From: Flavivirga spongiicola
Lineage (GTDB): Bacteria > Bacteroidota > Bacteroidia > Flavobacteriales > Flavobacteriaceae
Reading direction: 5' to 3'
DNA: 64,000 nt
Assembly (NCBI RefSeq): GCF_030540825.1
Contig: NZ_JAUOEO010000002.1
Location: 62,001-126,000 of the forward strand
A program made the translations under genes and the position numbers. The notes below the pieces were generated by a model, which did no database searches, was not told where the DNA came from, and was given only the letters and a program-made list of their open reading frames with translations. Below, one piece after another: positions 18,106 through 25,700 of this stretch. Position 1 is the first letter of the stretch; every line of letters starts with the position of its first letter.

Positions 18106-19710
18106 TCATAAACTATCTATTACTATATTATTTCCACCTGATGTTGATACGTTGAAATTAACTGACCTTTTGGATTCTACCATTCTTTTTTGTTCTTCGA
18201 TTTTATTTTCAACTTTTTTCTCAACAGCTTTTAAAGATTTCATAATTAGTTTCACTATCTGAATTTTCAATTGATTTTTGAGAGAAGAATCTATTTCAGC
18301 AATACCTTTGAAAATATTGATAGTTTTAAAATTATAATTAATCGCAGGTGGACCAACCCTATTAATCATATTTTTTAATTGTCTTGAAGTCTTATCTAAT
18401 TCTCTGAATAAGCTTTCGGGATTATTAACATTTGCTTTCGCAAAAACAGAAGGGAAAGTAGAAAAAGTCTCAATTTCTGTATAATAATCCTCGGTGTTTA
18501 TGATTCTAAAGAACAAGTATAAATTAGAAGGAAATCCCATTTTTAAATCTCCGTGAAATTCATAAAGATAGTTTTGAATTTGTTTTTCACCATTTCTATC
18601 ATTGGAAAAACGAAAATGTTTAGATTTTTTGAAATCAGTAAAAACTCCTTTTTCTTTTATTTCTAAAACACATTCATCTAATGTCTGGAATAATTTTATG
18701 GCAAAATCCTTTCGTTTTTTTAATAATTCAGATTTCGTTCTTTGTAATTTCTCTATTTCATCAAAATTGGCTTGGTGACCAATTCTCATTTTTAAAATTT
18801 CTTCTATGCTTTCTTCAAAAGCATCTTCTTTTGATAATTTTGAATTAATAACAAGATTGATTCTTTGAGTGGATGAAAGGTTTAACCTCTTTTTCCAATC
18901 TTTAGTCATCATATCTCTAGTTAACTGAAGTAATTCAAATGAAAATGTAGTATTTGAGATTTGAGGGACATCTTCTTTTATGGCTATAACAAGATTTGAA
19001 TATGGTGTTTTATCATAGAACAACTCTTTTTTCATAATTATGTCATGAAGTGTTGCTCCAATTTGATAAAGATTAATAGCTCTCCATCCTTCTTCTGAAT
19101 CTGTTTCTGTTCGAAGCAAAAATTCAGGTGGTGCATATCTTAAAGTTCCAACAAAAGACTTTTCTTCTTCATCACTGAACGATTTAGCACCAACTAATTT
19201 TAATACACCCAAGTCCATTAGAATAATTTTATTCTCCTCACTTACCATTATGTTTTCAGGTTTTATGTCTCTGTGAGCAATTCCCTTTTGAGACAACAAC
19301 TGTTCAGTTGTTTCAGTAAGTTTTTCTAAAACTTTAATTGCGAAATTTTGCCCATATTCGTTACTTACAATATAATCTTTAAGATTAGAACCGCTTATCA
19401 GTTCCATTACAAGAAAGTAATATTTTTGACCATTTAAATCAGTATTGCCTCCTTCGAAAATCCTAACTAGATTAGGAATAGAATGATTTTTTAAGGCTAT
19501 TTCTTGTTCAATTCTTTTGGTTTGAATTTCGTGTCCAAATCTCTCAACTAAATCATTATCAAAAATCTTTAGAGCATAAAAAATATCATTTTTTTCAGCT
19601 TTAAATACTGCTGCGGATTTACCATTGTTGATTAACTTTAAAACTTTGAATCCACCTATGGATTGACCTTTAATCTGTTTTTCTAATTCTAATGATTTTA
19701 GTTTATCCAT
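18106..19710 (-). CDS. Eukaryotic-type serine/threonine protein kinase with a novel C-terminal region
   Basis: 534 residues. Kinase core at about 20-290: glycine-loop variant LINNGKSAAVF, catalytic lysine K48 in YALKIF, HRDIKPEN with D148, DLG at 166-168 in place of DFG, and APPE at 193-196. The C-terminal 240 residues start with a charged helical segment (EILKMRIGHQANFDEIEKLQ) and match no domain I recognise. There is no membrane segment or extracellular sensor, so it should be cytosolic. It is the only gene of unit 6, with the stop 15 bases from one boundary and the start 39 from the other. Confidence 0.88.
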   Translation of the reverse strand: MDKLKSLELEKQIKGQSIGGFKVLKLINNGKSAAVFKAEKNDIFYALKIFDNDLVERFGHEIQTKRIEQEIALKNHSIPNLVRIFEGGNTDLNGQKYYFLVMELISGSNLKDYIVSNEYGQNFAIKVLEKLTETTEQLLSQKGIAHRDIKPENIMVSEENKIILMDLGVLKLVGAKSFSDEEEKSFVGTLRYAPPEFLLRTETDSEEGWRAINLYQIGATLHDIIMKKELFYDKTPYSNLVIAIKEDVPQISNTTFSFELLQLTRDMMTKDWKKRLNLSSTQRINLVINSKLSKEDAFEESIEEILKMRIGHQANFDEIEKLQRTKSELLKKRKDFAIKLFQTLDECVLEIKEKGVFTDFKKSKHFRFSNDRNGEKQIQNYLYEFHGDLKMGFPSNLYLFFRIINTEDYYTEIETFSTFPSVFAKANVNNPESLFRELDKTSRQLKNMINRVGPPAINYNFKTINIFKGIAEIDSSLKNQLKIQIVKLIMKSLKAVEKKVENKIEEQKRMVESKRSVNFNVSTSGGNNIVIDSL

Positions 19711-19740
19711 TCATCTAATTTGAGTTCTGCTTTTCAGCTT

Positions 19741-19877
19741 GCAGGTAACGGTCTTGTATATGAAAAGTAGCGGGTTTTTAAGCACGAACTTTTCGGTTTA
19801 ATACTGACCTTTATTATATTATATAACTTTTGTTAAAGCACCTAAACCGCTATTTTTTATATACGTTGTTGTGCTTT
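19741..19877 (-). repeat. attC-like site F (class 3)
   Basis: Left tip GCAGGTAACG (unit 6), right tip GTTGTGCTTTC (unit 7). The inside differs from class 1: AAGTAGCGGGTTTTTAAGC and ACTGACCTTTAT, and the right arm ends ACCGCTATTTTTTATATACG, which pairs with CTTGTATATGAAAAGTAGCGG on the left. Shares GACCTTT and the AGTA/CGGGTTT blocks with site H. Confidence 0.65.
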
Positions 19878-19879
19878 CG

Positions 19880-20905
19880 TTATTTATCTATTTGTTTTAC
19901 AATATTCGCTACAAATTCAATTGCGTTTTGATTATAAATACTTGGACATCCAGGTTTGTTTCCAGTCTTTTTATAATCATCTTCTTTCTGTTTATTTCTG
20001 AAATTGTATGCAGAATAATCAAAATTATTTTTCAAATCATTTTCACTAATTACTTTCCAAACATCACTTTGACTTGAACTTGGAACTAATCGTTTAACTT
20101 CTTTTGCTAATTCAGTTGCTGAAAATGGAAACCTTTTTATTAAATCTTCTTTTACTTTTTTAACTACTTCAATATGGTCAATAGGTGTTACATCTCCAAC
20201 TAATTTTAATGTTGTTGCTCCTTTTTTCTCTACAAACTCTCCTTCTTTTATGAATTTAAGTTTAGATGCTAACTTTTCATCAACTACTAAAATCTTTGAA
20301 TTTTCCTTTTCTATTATTGATTTTTCTGTGTCGAGAATTGCAGCATTTTCAGGACCTGCTTTTCCAATTTTAGACATTAAATCGAGCCATTGAGAGTTAT
20401 TTTGCTCAACTCTTTTATTAATAATTGCTTCTAATTCGGGAAATTGAATTTTTTGTGTTCTTCCACCATACCGAAAATAGATTTCTCCATTTTTTATAAT
20501 CTGCTCTTTACCTTCGTCTTTTTTTGCAATTATGGGTTTTGTCTTTGCCGAATAAATTCTAAAAACTCCGAAATGTTTACCGTCAATCTCAAATTCTGCT
20601 TGTTCCCAATTAATATTTCCTGAAAATATATTTAGTAAATAACCTGTAATTTTTTCAGGGTCAATTTTTATAAATTGGTCTAATGCACTTGCTGATAATC
20701 CGTTCGGAATTCTTGGTGAATCTTGTACGCCAAAAACTAAATATCCACCTTTGTTATTTGAGAAAGCAGCAAAATCTCTAAAATAATCTGCAAGAGATGA
20801 AAAATTAAATTGTTCTTTAAATTCAAGTTCTTGTCCTTCTCTATGAAAAAGATAGCCTGAATCAGCAACTCTTAAAATTTCTTCAACTTGGGATTTTTCT
20901 ATCAT
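19880..20905 (-). CDS. AlbA_2/Schlafen-type putative DNA-binding (ATP-binding) protein
   Basis: 341 residues. The N-terminal AlbA_2 domain is recognisable: EGQELEFKEQFNFSSLADYF, then FAAFSNNKGGYLVFGVQDSP and YFRYGGRTQKIQFPELEAII. The second half (about 190-341) is a lysine-rich region, perhaps a winged-helix fold, unlike known domains. AlbA_2 proteins occur in regulators and in phage-defence Schlafen-like systems; no partner gene is present, so no role is assigned. Single gene of unit 7, with a 9-base exact end match GTTGTGCTT. Confidence 0.82.
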   Translation of the reverse strand: MIEKSQVEEILRVADSGYLFHREGQELEFKEQFNFSSLADYFRDFAAFSNNKGGYLVFGVQDSPRIPNGLSASALDQFIKIDPEKITGYLLNIFSGNINWEQAEFEIDGKHFGVFRIYSAKTKPIIAKKDEGKEQIIKNGEIYFRYGGRTQKIQFPELEAIINKRVEQNNSQWLDLMSKIGKAGPENAAILDTEKSIIEKENSKILVVDEKLASKLKFIKEGEFVEKKGATTLKLVGDVTPIDHIEVVKKVKEDLIKRFPFSATELAKEVKRLVPSSSQSDVWKVISENDLKNNFDYSAYNFRNKQKEDDYKKTGNKPGCPSIYNQNAIEFVANIVKQIDK

Positions 20906-20925
20906 TTTCGAATTTTGGTTTTAAT

Positions 20926-21126
20926 GAAGCACAACGTTCATAGCTATGGTTAGTGCGGGAGTTAAAAATAATGAATTTCCTACTAAGCACTTAGCCAAAA
21001 CTTTATATTTTGATTTATCTTTTCAGTTCTAAAGCCAAATTAAAGATTTGGCGGACTTAGTAGAAATACTAGAACTTAGGAATAAGCACTAAAACCCGTA
21101 TTAATTATAGGTAATGTTGTAGCTAG
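20926..21126 (-). repeat. attC-like site G (class 2, about 200 bp)
   Basis: Left tip GAAGCACAAC (unit 7), right tip GTTGTAGCTA (unit 8). Long form shared with site K: CTATGGTTAGTGCGGG at 20944-20959 pairs with CCCGTATTAATTATAG at 21095-21110 (12 Watson-Crick and 4 G-T pairs in the plus strand). Inside are TTAGCCAAAACTTT and GCCAAATTAAAGATTTGGC, a small hairpin. Confidence 0.7.
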
Positions 21127-21128
21127 TT

Positions 21129-21464
21129 TTATTCATAAATATCAATAGGAGAAAGAATCCAAGAAATTCCATCTTCTATTTGTTTGACGTGCCAAATTGT
21201 TAATCCAATATTCGGTTCAATTTTGTCATTTTTTACAGCAAAAGGAGGAATCCACATTAATTCAATTTCTCCATCTCCATACCAACCAGCATCTAAAAAC
21301 ATTTTTTCAGCAATTTCAATGTAATCTTTATAATTCGAAAGACACTCAGATGGGGTAAGTGTGAAATTCAAATTGTCGATCCATTCATAACAGTCAACTT
21401 TAAATGTTTTCAAGTGTTCTGGTGTATATTTTATTATTTCTTGTTTTTTAATTGAGTATGCCAT
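21129..21464 (-). CDS. Hypothetical protein, 111 aa
   Basis: No family recognised. Acidic, aromatic-rich cytosolic protein (landmarks YEWIDNLNFTLTPSECL and GWYGDGEIELMWIPPF) without signal or membrane segment. Third gene of a compact three-gene unit, 9 bases after the preceding stop. Such small acidic proteins in cassettes are sometimes immunity-like, but nothing here proves it. Confidence 0.7.
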   Translation of the reverse strand: MAYSIKKQEIIKYTPEHLKTFKVDCYEWIDNLNFTLTPSECLSNYKDYIEIAEKMFLDAGWYGDGEIELMWIPPFAVKNDKIEPNIGLTIWHVKQIEDGISWILSPIDIYE

Positions 21465-21473
21465 TCAGTAGTT

Positions 21474-21782
21474 TTATTCAGATTCCATTAAATACGTGTT
21501 TTCAATTCCCATTGAGTATTTTATTGCTTTACCTGTAATCACAAATTTGGTCTTATCTTCAGATGTTTTAACTAATGCCAAAGCACTTCCAGATTCGTAT
21601 CCTTCTACACAGGTTAGTAACATAAAATCTCTTTCTCCAGGAATTTCAGCAAGCATATATTCATAGTAATCATCTTCTTTTTCGGAAACATTCAGTCCCA
21701 TTTGATACTGACGAAATCTTGTTCCTTTCCAAAATTCTAATTTATCTTCAATTTCTTTTAAAGGTTTTATTTTGCTAGTCAT
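21474..21782 (-). CDS. Hypothetical protein, about 102 aa
   Basis: No family recognised. Sequence landmarks are EFWKGTRFRQYQMGLNVSEK and FMLLTCVEGYESGSALALVK, a small mixed alpha/beta protein. The ATG at 21782 overlaps the preceding stop in ATGA, which decides this start over the ATG two codons upstream at 21788. Middle gene of unit 8, so very probably translated together with its neighbours. Confidence 0.72.
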   Translation of the reverse strand: MTSKIKPLKEIEDKLEFWKGTRFRQYQMGLNVSEKEDDYYEYMLAEIPGERDFMLLTCVEGYESGSALALVKTSEDKTKFVITGKAIKYSMGIENTYLMESE

Positions 21783-22069
21783 TCCCATATTATTTTATCT
21801 GAAATGATTTTTGGACAAATAGCAATAACTGAGTTTTTACTTTTAAGATATTCTGGTTTCTTTTCTTTAATTATTTCTGTTGCTAAAATATCTAAGTCAC
21901 CTTGATTTTTTGGGTGGTCAATTTCCATATAAAAATCATATTGTTCTCCAAGATTTAATTTCCCAACTTGCACTGTATTATTCTGGACAAGAATTATATC
22001 AGTACCAGAGGCTATTTCAGGAACAGTTTTTCCGTCACCATAAACTTGAATTAAATCTAGTTCTTTCAT
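21779..22069 (-). CDS. Hypothetical protein, 96 aa
   Basis: No family recognised. Landmarks are DLIQVYGDGKTVPEIASGTD and DHPKNQGDLDILATEIIKEK. First gene of unit 8, starting 21 bases from the unit boundary after an AAAAAATG start region typical of Bacteroidota. Overlaps the next gene by 4 bases. The three genes of the unit may form a complex, but I cannot assign a function. Confidence 0.72.
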   Translation of the reverse strand: MKELDLIQVYGDGKTVPEIASGTDIILVQNNTVQVGKLNLGEQYDFYMEIDHPKNQGDLDILATEIIKEKKPEYLKSKNSVIAICPKIISDKIIWE

Positions 22070-22080
22070 TTTTTGTCAAT

Positions 22081-22219
22081 TAGCTACAACGGTACGTGTA
22101 AGGAAAGTACGGGTTTGTGAACGGCGATTTTCCGAAGGAAAATCGGAAGTTCGCAAACAAAGCACTGACCTTTGATTTGGTAATAAAAATAGTATTTTTT
22201 TTACACATTGTTACCTGCA
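22081..22219 (-). repeat. attC-like site H (class 3)
   Basis: Left tip TAGCTACAAC (22081-22090, exact match to GTTGTAGCTA of unit 8), right tip GTTACCTGCA (22210-22219, unit 9). The inner hairpin is CGATTTTCC-GAA-GGAAAATCG, with flanking pairs TTTGTGAAC...GTTCGCAAA. Shares AAAGTACGGGTTT and GCACTGACCTTT with site F. Confidence 0.7.
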
Positions 22220-22452
22220 GTACTTTTATTTTTTTTAAGGTCGGTTTGCGAATTGATTGGGTTGTGTTATAGTCCGAGTTATAGAGTTTGAGTGAGGTCA
22301 GTCGCACGTTTTGATTGCGTATTGCTTTGGTCAGTTTTTTGATTTAAGATTTGCCGTATTAAAGGTCAGTCGTACGCAACAGTTGCGCTTTGCTTTGGTC
22401 GAAAATTTTAGTTATTGATTTTTTTGCAGCAGAGTGGGGTATTGCAGGTAAC
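22210..22452 (-). mobile_element. Unit 9: 243-bp cassette-like unit with no recognisable gene
   Basis: Bounded by GTTACCTGCA (22210-22219) and its exact reverse complement TGCAGGTAAC (22443-22452). No ORF fits inside. It contains two imperfect 38-base copies, 22295-22332 and 22363-22400 (29 of 38 identical, both AGGTCAGTCG...TTGCTTTGGTC); the second holds a GCAAC-A-GTTGC hairpin. It may carry an RNA or a promoter, or be a decayed cassette. Confidence 0.6.
22295..22400. repeat. Two imperfect 38-bp direct repeats in unit 9
   Basis: Copies at 22295-22332 and 22363-22400, spaced 30 bases, identical over their first 10 and last 11 bases (AGGTCAGTCG and TTGCTTTGGTC) plus TTGCG and ACG in the middle. 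Not coding in any supported frame. Confidence 0.6.
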
Positions 22453-22583
22453 GTTTGGTATATGGTTTGTTGCGTGTTTAAGTAACTAATTTAGCAAATA
22501 AAAACCGAATAGAAAATAGAGTGCAGGATTTTCGTAAGTGGGCTAGAACTAGCAATAAATTATATACTTTGTTGTAGCACGTA
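22443..22583 (-). repeat. attC-like site I (class 1, degenerate middle)
   Basis: Left tip TGCAGGTAAC (unit 9), right tip GTTGTAGCACGTA (22571-22583, unit 10). Outer blocks GGTATATGGTTTGTTGCGTG and AGCAATAAATTATATACTTT are class 1. The middle hairpin is degenerate (AGAAAATAGAGTGCAGGATTTTCG). Confidence 0.65.
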
Positions 22584-22934
22584 TTTTATTTATTTAGTTT
22601 TTCTGCTTAAAAGGGGTCAAGTATTATATTGAGAATCAGAATAAAAAAAGCATATAATTTAGAGAACCTATAAAAGGAAAAATTCGAAAGAAGAAACTAA
22701 AATAGACAGTTAGTAAGGTTCGTAAATATACTTAATACTTCAAGAGAATATTAGTTTAGAGATGGAGAGTTCAAGTAGATAGCTAATCATATAAAAGTAG
22801 ATAATCAATCTAGTTTCCTGTTAAATGATAAATATTTTGGTTGTAAGGTAATCACTTTAATAAATAGTAAAGAACCTTTTATTAACGATATTTTTTTCAG
22901 TTACTTTGTTTAAATAAGATAAATTATTTAAGCT
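22584..22934. other. Leader region of the T9SS protein gene in unit 10
   Basis: About 350 bases without a gene. AT-rich, with a short TTACTTTG near 22904-22911 that resembles the -7 box TAnnTTTG with one mismatch. No terminator-like hairpin was seen. Confidence 0.35.
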
Positions 22935-25466
22935 ATGAAAAAACTAATACTTTCTTTTTTTCTTTTATTTTTAAGTTTAATTACTAATGCACAAATTCAA
23001 TTAGGTCAAGATATTTTCGGAGAAGCTTCAGGTGATAATTCTAGTAGAGCACTTGCCTTATCTGCCAACGGTAAAAGATTGGTGATAGGGTCTCATTTTA
23101 ATAATGGTAAAGGAAATGGTGCTGGTCATGTAAGAGTTTTTGAATATGTTTCTGGAGTTTGGGTACAGGTGGGGTTGGACATAGATGGTAAAGTCCCATT
23201 AGATTATTTTGGAACTTCTGTGTCAATATCGGAAGATGGAAATATCATTGCTGTAAGTGCTGTAAAAAAAGATTTTTTAGATGCTGGTCGTGTGCGCATA
23301 TTTAAGTATATTAATGATGAATGGGTTCAACAAGGGGGTGATATTATTGGAGAAGCCGAAGGAGATACTTCTGGTTGGTCAGTTTCTCTTTCTGCAACTG
23401 GCAACCGAGTGGCTATTGGGGCTCCTTATAATGATGGTAATGGAAATGGTGCTGGTCATGTTAGAGTTTTTGAATATATAGAGGAGGTATGGGTTAAATT
23501 AGGACAGGATATTGATAGTTTTAATGGTAATTATTGGATAGGAAAAGATATTTCATTGTCATCAGACGGCAATAGAATTGCAATTAATGGGTACAAAGGC
23601 AGTAGCGGTAGTGATGTCCAAGTATTAGAATATAATGGGAGTAATTGGGTTTTGGTTGGTGGATTCATCGATGGAGACAGGTCTTTTGGGGATTCAATTG
23701 AATTATCAGGTAATGGAAATCGTATAGTAATTGGTAATTATAGTACAGGGATCACAAATATTAATGTTCTTGAATTTAATGGAGTACAATGGAATTATAT
23801 GGGAGAATCCATAAAGGCTGAATATTTTTGGAAAACTTCAGAAGCCCATGTTTCTATTTCATATGATGGATCAATTGTGGCTATCGGAGATCCTCCAAAT
23901 GGAGATGCAGGGAATAGCGCTGGGAGTGTTCGAATTTTTAAATTTGTTGAAAGTGATGGTGAGAATGGCGCACATTGGACGCAATTAGGTGTAGATATTG
24001 ATGGCTCAAGTGCTTCAGATTATTCAGGAGATGGAGTTTCGTTATCTGCCGATGGAAGTAGAGTGGCAATAGGGGCATGGAATGGTGGTGATTCTGGGCA
24101 TGGGCAAACCAGAGTGTATGATTTAAATTTTAATTCTGTACAAGGGTCTACCTTATTTGATGTTGGTCAAAACGACTGTAATGATTTAGCTATAGCAGCT
24201 AAAAATTTTAAAGTAATTGCAGAGAATGAAGGTGAACGAACTATAACTTATTCAAAAAATAATGGTGATTTTAATCTTTCATTAAGAGAAGGTACTTATA
24301 ATATATATACTGAAAATACACTTTTTGCAGGCAATCCAATCAACCAAGAAGTTGTTTTTGCAGGGCTTAATCAGGTTGAAGGAGTTGACTTTTGTGTCTC
24401 TGCAAATGAATTGGTGAATGATGTAACAATTATGTTGATTCCTACATGGCATGCTAGACCAGGGTTTGAGACTAGTTATCAATTAGTTTATGAAAATATT
24501 GGTAGTACAGTTTCTAACGGTAGTATTAATATGCAATTTGAAAATAGTTTGCAATCATATGTTAGTTCTTCTGAGAATTTAGAATCTCAGACAGCTAATA
24601 CCTTAATTTTTAATTATATTGATTTGCAACCTTTTGAAAAAAGGAATATAGGGATAATCTTAAAGACTTTTGAACCACCTATTGTGAATGGTGGAGAGAT
24701 TTTACCCTTAACTGCAATGATTACAAGTAATGATATAGATATAAATCTAGAGAACAACATTTCCGAAACAGAACAAACTGTCATAAATTCTTTTGACCCT
24801 AATGATAAAACCGTATTACAAGGAAATGAAATTACATTAGAAGAAGTTGACGAATATCTTCACTACTTAGTACGTTTTCAAAATACTGGTACAGCTAGTG
24901 CGATCAACGTTAGAGTCAGAGATGTGTTGGAAAATAAATTAGATTGGGATACTTTTTTGCCTGTAGCGTCAAGTCATCCCTATATTACTCAAATAACAGA
25001 AGAAAATTTAGTAGATTTTATATTTGATAACATTTTATTACCAGCAGAACAAGACGATGAGCCTAATAGTCATGGTTTTGTAGCTTTTAAAATTAAGCCG
25101 AAATCTGATGCGCAAATTGGTGATGTAGTTACAGGAAAGGCTAATATTTACTTTGATTTTAACTTGCCAATTATAACAAATATAGTTAGTACAGAAATTG
25201 TAAATAATTCACTTAGTGTAAGTGAAAGTAAACCACAACATTATTTTAATATTTATCCAAATCCAACAAATGATAAAATTTATATATCTTCAAAAAAAGG
25301 AGTTAATGTTGATGGAGTTTCTATTTATTCAATAACTGGAAAATTATTATTAAATGATAGAGTGTCTACTAAAGAGATAGATTTAAACCAGTTTCCAAAG
25401 GGAATGTATTTCTTAAATATTTTATCAGATAAAGGAAGTGTAACAAAAAAGGTTATAAAGAATTAG
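22935..25466 (+). CDS. T9SS-secreted protein with FG-GAP-like repeats, DUF7619-like region and C-terminal sorting domain
   Basis: 843 residues. Signal peptide MKKLILSFFLLFLSLITNAQ, then about six beta-propeller-type repeats with the recurring pattern LSxxGNRxAIGxxxNxGxGxxxGHVRVFEY (schematic), to about residue 400. Next comes a region with SFDPNDK and YLHYLVRFQNTGTA as in flavobacterial DUF11/DUF7619 proteins, and finally a type A sorting domain FNIYPNPTNDKIYIS...GMYFLNI. It should be exported by Sec and then by the type IX system to the surface. It is alone in unit 10, on the plus strand, opposite to the array orientation, and unusually large for a cassette (unit about 3 kb). Confidence 0.88.
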   Translation: MKKLILSFFLLFLSLITNAQIQLGQDIFGEASGDNSSRALALSANGKRLVIGSHFNNGKGNGAGHVRVFEYVSGVWVQVGLDIDGKVPLDYFGTSVSISEDGNIIAVSAVKKDFLDAGRVRIFKYINDEWVQQGGDIIGEAEGDTSGWSVSLSATGNRVAIGAPYNDGNGNGAGHVRVFEYIEEVWVKLGQDIDSFNGNYWIGKDISLSSDGNRIAINGYKGSSGSDVQVLEYNGSNWVLVGGFIDGDRSFGDSIELSGNGNRIVIGNYSTGITNINVLEFNGVQWNYMGESIKAEYFWKTSEAHVSISYDGSIVAIGDPPNGDAGNSAGSVRIFKFVESDGENGAHWTQLGVDIDGSSASDYSGDGVSLSADGSRVAIGAWNGGDSGHGQTRVYDLNFNSVQGSTLFDVGQNDCNDLAIAAKNFKVIAENEGERTITYSKNNGDFNLSLREGTYNIYTENTLFAGNPINQEVVFAGLNQVEGVDFCVSANELVNDVTIMLIPTWHARPGFETSYQLVYENIGSTVSNGSINMQFENSLQSYVSSSENLESQTANTLIFNYIDLQPFEKRNIGIILKTFEPPIVNGGEILPLTAMITSNDIDINLENNISETEQTVINSFDPNDKTVLQGNEITLEEVDEYLHYLVRFQNTGTASAINVRVRDVLENKLDWDTFLPVASSHPYITQITEENLVDFIFDNILLPAEQDDEPNSHGFVAFKIKPKSDAQIGDVVTGKANIYFDFNLPIITNIVSTEIVNNSLSVSESKPQHYFNIYPNPTNDKIYISSKKGVNVDGVSIYSITGKLLLNDRVSTKEIDLNQFPKGMYFLNILSDKGSVTKKVIKN

Positions 25467-25545
25467 TTTATGCTTGAAGACATTTATATTTTCTAAGCAG
25501 AAATTTATAATTAAAACTAAAGATAGTATTTGAAACGGTTATCCA

Positions 25546-25687
25546 TATGTGCTACAACGGTTGGTGTAAGGATAGTTGCGTGATTAAGCAACTAACTTAA
25601 CAAAAATGGAACGAACCAAAGGAAAATCCGTAGGATTTTCCAAGTAGGTAAGAACCAAGCAATTATTTTTACACGTTGTTACCATTT
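25546..25687 (-). repeat. attC-like site J (class 1, best-folding copy)
   Basis: Left tip GTGCTACAAC (25549-25558, unit 10), right tip GTTACCATT (25678-25686, unit 11). Arms TGTAAGGATAGTTGC (25565-25579) and GCAATTATTTTTACA (25659-25673) pair completely with 12 Watson-Crick and 3 G-T pairs in the plus strand. Inner hairpin GGAAAATCC-GTA-GGATTTTCC. Confidence 0.75.
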
Positions 25688-25700
25688 CGTTTTTTAAATT

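Noticed and set aside
22080..22307. 75-residue minus-strand frame across site H
   Set aside because: It runs through the structured repeat and across a unit boundary, has an unlikely composition, and no family resemblance.
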